DNA from: Brienomyrus brachyistius
Lineage: Eukaryota > Chordata > Actinopteri > Osteoglossiformes > Mormyridae
Direction of reading: 5' to 3'
NCBI RefSeq assembly: GCF_023856365.1
Contig: NC_064534.1
Location: 11,118,536 to 11,182,535 of the forward strand
DNA length: 64,000 nt
The position numbers and the translations under genes were made by a program. Of the stretch, positions 60,111-64,000 are shown piece by piece. The notes beneath the pieces were generated by a model, which saw nothing but the letters and a program-made list of their open reading frames with translations, was not told the origin of the DNA and ran no database searches. The stretch's first letter is position 1. Every line of letters starts with the position of its first letter.

Positions 60111-62005
60111 TTGTCTCCAACAGCTGTCTGCTTGGGTTATAAGGTAAAAAAGTGCTGTTGTTATTAAAAATGTATCATAAATGCAGGATTATTATTGATG
60201 GTATATTTGTCAAAACAATCTACCTGCATACAAACAGAATGGATCTGCATGATTTCTCATAATCAGGATCCCTTTTTGATTTAATAATGTTTTTCTATTA
60301 TATAACAGTTAGGCTAACATAACAGGTCAATTCCAATATTCACATTAATAATGTATAGCATTTAATTTGATTTTACTGCAGCACTTTTGGAAGGAATCTG
60401 CTACCTAGTCGATTCAAGGGAGCCTTAGATGAAACTTTAAATGACATTTTCACATGTTAGAAATCTGTGTAACCTTGATTGGCACAAGCATTAGGAAGCT
60501 GGCTGGATGGATGGACAAGTTTGAAATTAGGGGGAAAATCTTGCTGCTGCAGACATCCTATTTTTGGATTCTGACAGCCCAGTGTGATGCTTTAATTGTG
60601 CAATATCAAAGGAGGTTTATCTCACCTCACTGGATGTTTAGTAATTCTGACATAAGCTCCCATTTAGAAACTCACCAATATGGTTTAGCTGCCTAGAACA
60701 CTATGTGAGGTAAAATGTATAGCATTTTATCCTTTCACAAACACTTTGATTGACATGCAGAATATGTGCGTTCTGAGGGGAGGTGAACACAATAAGAGGT
60801 TGTTACTTTACCATTACCATACTTTACCATTCAGCTTTACATGTGACCTCTCGTGGCTCCGAACTGACAGTTTGTTTCCTTTAAAAATCAAAGTTTTTAC
60901 CGCACACACCAGAACTAAAAAAAAAAAACATTTATTTTCTGCAGTATAAACTAGAAATTCAACTTCTCCAAAAGCATGCTGTTACTGTTTAACACGGTAT
61001 GCGCTTGTGTGATTATGTAAGTAACCCGCACTGGAACATTTTGGATGAATGGTTTTCTTAACAATAATCACCTAGGGCAGTCTAATTGCATACCTTTCTG
61101 TTTACAGAAATCAAGGACTAAGTAAAATAATGAATCCTTAGACATAAAAGTGATAAGAAAATTGTGTTTTTTTTTTGGTTTAAGCCCTCTGCTTGCTACA
61201 TTGTAATTTAATATGATTATCTGTGCAGTGAGTATCCATGTTATCCAAAAAGATTTTATACTATTACATATTTTGCCAGTTTATACAGTTGAGTATTGTA
61301 CTAATAGAGTTATATACCTTTCTTAACACTGCAAAACGATCCTAACTGTAACTTAATGAACAAAGAATCTGTCTAAAAAATAGGTTTCTCATAACATCAC
61401 TGTTAAGACCCCGTAATACTTAGGCCTAACTGCAGGTGTCGAAAGTCGAAGGACACATGTTTCCTGTCAGACGAAGGAAGGTATAACATAAACAAAATCA
61501 CAAATTACTAGGAAAAGTAAGATCTGTGCTGAAGATATCACCAGTAGATGAACTGCATAGTAGAAGACACATCAAACTGAACTGTCAATATGCAGTACGA
61601 CTACTCTCACACAATCCTTGCATGGCAGTGCTCAGCTTGCATTATGCCAGTCAGCAAACTCAGCTAGCGCACTGCACTTTGAAGCTTGACAGGAACACAA
61701 GATGAAATCAGTCCTTTCAGAGAACTTGAGAAAGATTTTGGCAGCTAGATAACCAGGCATGTATAAAGGCAGGCCATTACTGGTCTCGTGTATTTACCAA
61801 AATCGTTGATTTATTATATTTAATAGCGTTTAAAACAGCATATTAATTAATGTTGCGACATTCACACACCTTTAAAGAGTTCAATGAACAACAATGCAGG
61901 GCTACTGAAGGGCTACTTTACAGCACAGTGTGCATATTGAATACACTAAAGCTATTAGGTCATCTATGCACTTTGGTGGCCTAGGGGTTATTTTCGGTTG
62001 GCCAG

Positions 62006-62019
62006 CCAGTGGGTGGCGC
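62006..62019 (+). promoter_or_regulatory. CTCF-like motif
   Basis: CCAGTGGGTGGCGC matches the CTCF core at 13 of 14 positions, forward orientation. Confidence 0.35.
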
Positions 62020-62365
62020 TGTGGGCAAGCAATGATGCAGAGCCCCACTTAGTCTCCCACTCAGTGCCGTAGTCAGATCCTTCTTGCAGAAGGGATTGTT
62101 GTCTGCATTTCCTTCATTTTCTAACCCATTTGTCTTTGGATTCAACCCTTTTACCATGAGTGTTTATTCCTCTAAGTTGTGCTCTAGCCGTCCTAAATAA
62201 TTGGTTTGATATTTACGGTGATATTGTGTCTCTTTATTGACTCCCCTTATAGATTCCTAAAGTGTTAGGAGGAACAATAGAAGTTTAGTATTTCTCAGAA
62301 TATTTAATGGGACTTTGAACAGGAATCCCATTTGGTTATGAATTCCCATTTATATATATGCATTC

Positions 62366-62368
<3 letters not shown>

Positions 62369-62400
<32 letters not shown>
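62369..62400. repeat. (AT)n microsatellite
   Basis: About sixteen AT units, preceded by a shorter TA run; simple repeat. Confidence 0.9.
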
Positions 62401-62401
<1 letters not shown>

Positions 62402-64000
62402 CAAATTGTATTGTTCGAGTTTATACTAAATGAGAGTATAGAGTTGTAATTATAACAGTAATCTTGGACTTATTTACAGAGTTAATTATAATTGCTTTTC
62501 AAACTGCACTTGCATGCAGTTTTATTATTTTATTATTTAAATGTTTTGCTTAGTTTTACATATTTTTACATCCACACAGATGGACATTTACTTTTACCAA
62601 TTTGTTATGTGCACCAGCACTGACTTGCTCTGAATTATAAATGACTGTGTGCACAACAGCAAGGACAGGGCTAAACGTGCCGGTAGCAGCGATCGCCTCA
62701 TGTCATGGCGATTTTCATCATTTCTGTCATGTTCATTTGCCAAGCCCCGGTAGATTCAGTCAATATTGGCAGTATCCTTGTATCCAGTGACATCCCATTC
62801 CCGGTACTCTTCTCTCAGCTGAGCACTAACCTGCCACAATGATGTTGGCTGTCTGATTCGAAGGTAGGCCGATACAGCCTTTTCCTATGATCATCCCCCC
62901 CTTGCTGTGATGCGTACCGTTCATGGCAGCCAAGAAACAATTGATTTATTGCAGCTGCCAACGTTGGAATTGCCCTTGAGGCCAAAAGGACAGTTCAGGC
63001 TAATTGATTGTTCTTCAGGATGCACCACCAGAGACTAGGACCTATGATGAGGACTGAGTGTGGCGTTCGAGAGCTCAGCGTCTTCACCGCAGAGGGGGAA
63101 TTCAGGAAATCTAACGTAAGGTAGGCTGGAGATGCTCAGAAGCTTCATCCTACCGACGGGTAGAAAACCTTCACGTTGGGGATAAAAAGACAGCATGAGA
63201 TCGCTAAACAATATTCGTCGTTCGTTTAAGACTGCCTTGCACCGAGCATCCAGATTTGCAAAGTGAACCTTTGATAAGTACGAAATGCAAACCAGAAGTG
63301 ACACTACTCCTTTAGTCATGTAGAACACCGAGCGTAGGCTACTGAAGGCACACTTAAAGATATAAAAGCAGCAACAACCTAAATTAAAATCATGCTCACT
63401 TTTCTCTCCTGTCTTCCTCTCTAAGCATTGATGACACCTCTCTGATTTCAAAGCACATAAAGGCTTGTCTTGGATGGTTTCAGTGAACAAGAGGGCATTG
63501 AAATGAAAAAAAAGCGCATGATAGGTACTGCTGTCCTGACAATAAGATATGCTCTCCAACAACACAACTGCGATGTTTAATCATTGTTGACAAAACAAGC
63601 TGAAGGTCTCCTGCTGTAATGCTGTGTTTAATGGGGAATGTCTGTACCTGTATTAGTAGTCATTCAGTACTACTTAAATATGACACTTAACTCGTATATT
63701 CTACATCACAGACACACTGATTTCTGTAGATATATAGGTATAAATGGCTAACATTTTTAAATGACCTATTTGCGTTATGCAAGAAAAGGGTTTGCTAAGA
63801 ATCTCGAAAAGACGAGAGAGGCTGAGTATCCTTTGATTCGTGTGATATTGGTTAGAGTTTCTGAGGTTCTGAAAAACAGTTTAAGTGCTAAAGGAATTGC
63901 GTGTCATGTTAATTTGTTTTGTGCCTGTGCGATATGCATTTCGGTTGTTTAAACTGTTGATGTGGTTTTGGTGTCCCATTGTGGGAAAAGCCTGGAAGAA

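Larger units (their letters stand above)
60150..64000. other. Upstream intergenic DNA, no gene supported
   Basis: AT-rich. A 176-codon minus frame (63035-63565) is the longest non-repeat, non-homologous frame in the window. It is Cys/Phe/Ser-rich, with no recognised domain, so I leave it uncalled. A forward CTCF-like motif lies at 62006-62019. Confidence 0.5.

Noticed and set aside
63035..63565. 176-codon minus-strand open frame
   Set aside because: No recognisable domain, no signal or membrane architecture I would trust, and no splice or promoter context. A frame of this length can occur by chance in 64 kb. A protein search with hits in other fish would revive it.

Overview
The window looks like nuclear DNA from a teleost fish. 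It is gene-poor, AT-leaning and intron-rich. It carries microsatellites, long G/C homopolymer runs, minisatellites and several kinds of fish-type interspersed repeat. The coding parts match vertebrate families, but I cannot resolve the species.

I can support two genes, both on the minus strand. At the right-hand end, trabd2a (TIKI1, a membrane-anchored metalloprotease that inactivates Wnt ligands) runs from its start codon at 52168 to its stop at 27039. I assembled seven coding exons with matching phases and GT-AG junctions: 52168-52064, 50001-49441, 38434-38285, 37806-37632, 30467-30377, 28152-27931 and 27234-27039. The model is 1500 nt, or 499 residues. It has a signal peptide, both GX2H motifs and a hydrophobic C-terminal tail. 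About 24 kb further on in the same direction lies an apparently intronless Jun-family AP-1 gene (3311-2331, 326 residues). It looks most like JunD, with some JunB-like features. It has an intact bZIP domain but has lost the usual N-terminal JNK phosphoacceptor sites.

Layout: 1-2330 is the Jun 3' flank and probable 3' UTR. 3312-4610 is the Jun 5' leader and promoter, with a consensus TGACATCA AP-1 element, a CRE-like site, a CCAAT box and a 10-codon upstream ORF ending one base before the start codon. 4611-27038 is intergenic and holds only repeats and MITE/SINE-like elements. 27039-52168 is trabd2a, whose large introns hold a 22-copy 40-bp minisatellite with no indels, a GC-rich minisatellite, a 36-bp minisatellite next to exon 2, and nested mobile elements. 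52169-52700 is the trabd2a 5' region. 52700-64000 is upstream intergenic DNA with a decayed Tc1/mariner remnant near 58.9 kb.

The two genes need not act in one pathway. TIKI acts outside the cell on Wnt proteins, while Jun is a nuclear transcription factor. I found no prokaryotic, viral or CRISPR system. The points most worth checking are the atypical Jun paralogue beside trabd2a, a stop codon straight after the exon 6 donor that could yield a soluble TIKI form, and the exact 40-bp array.
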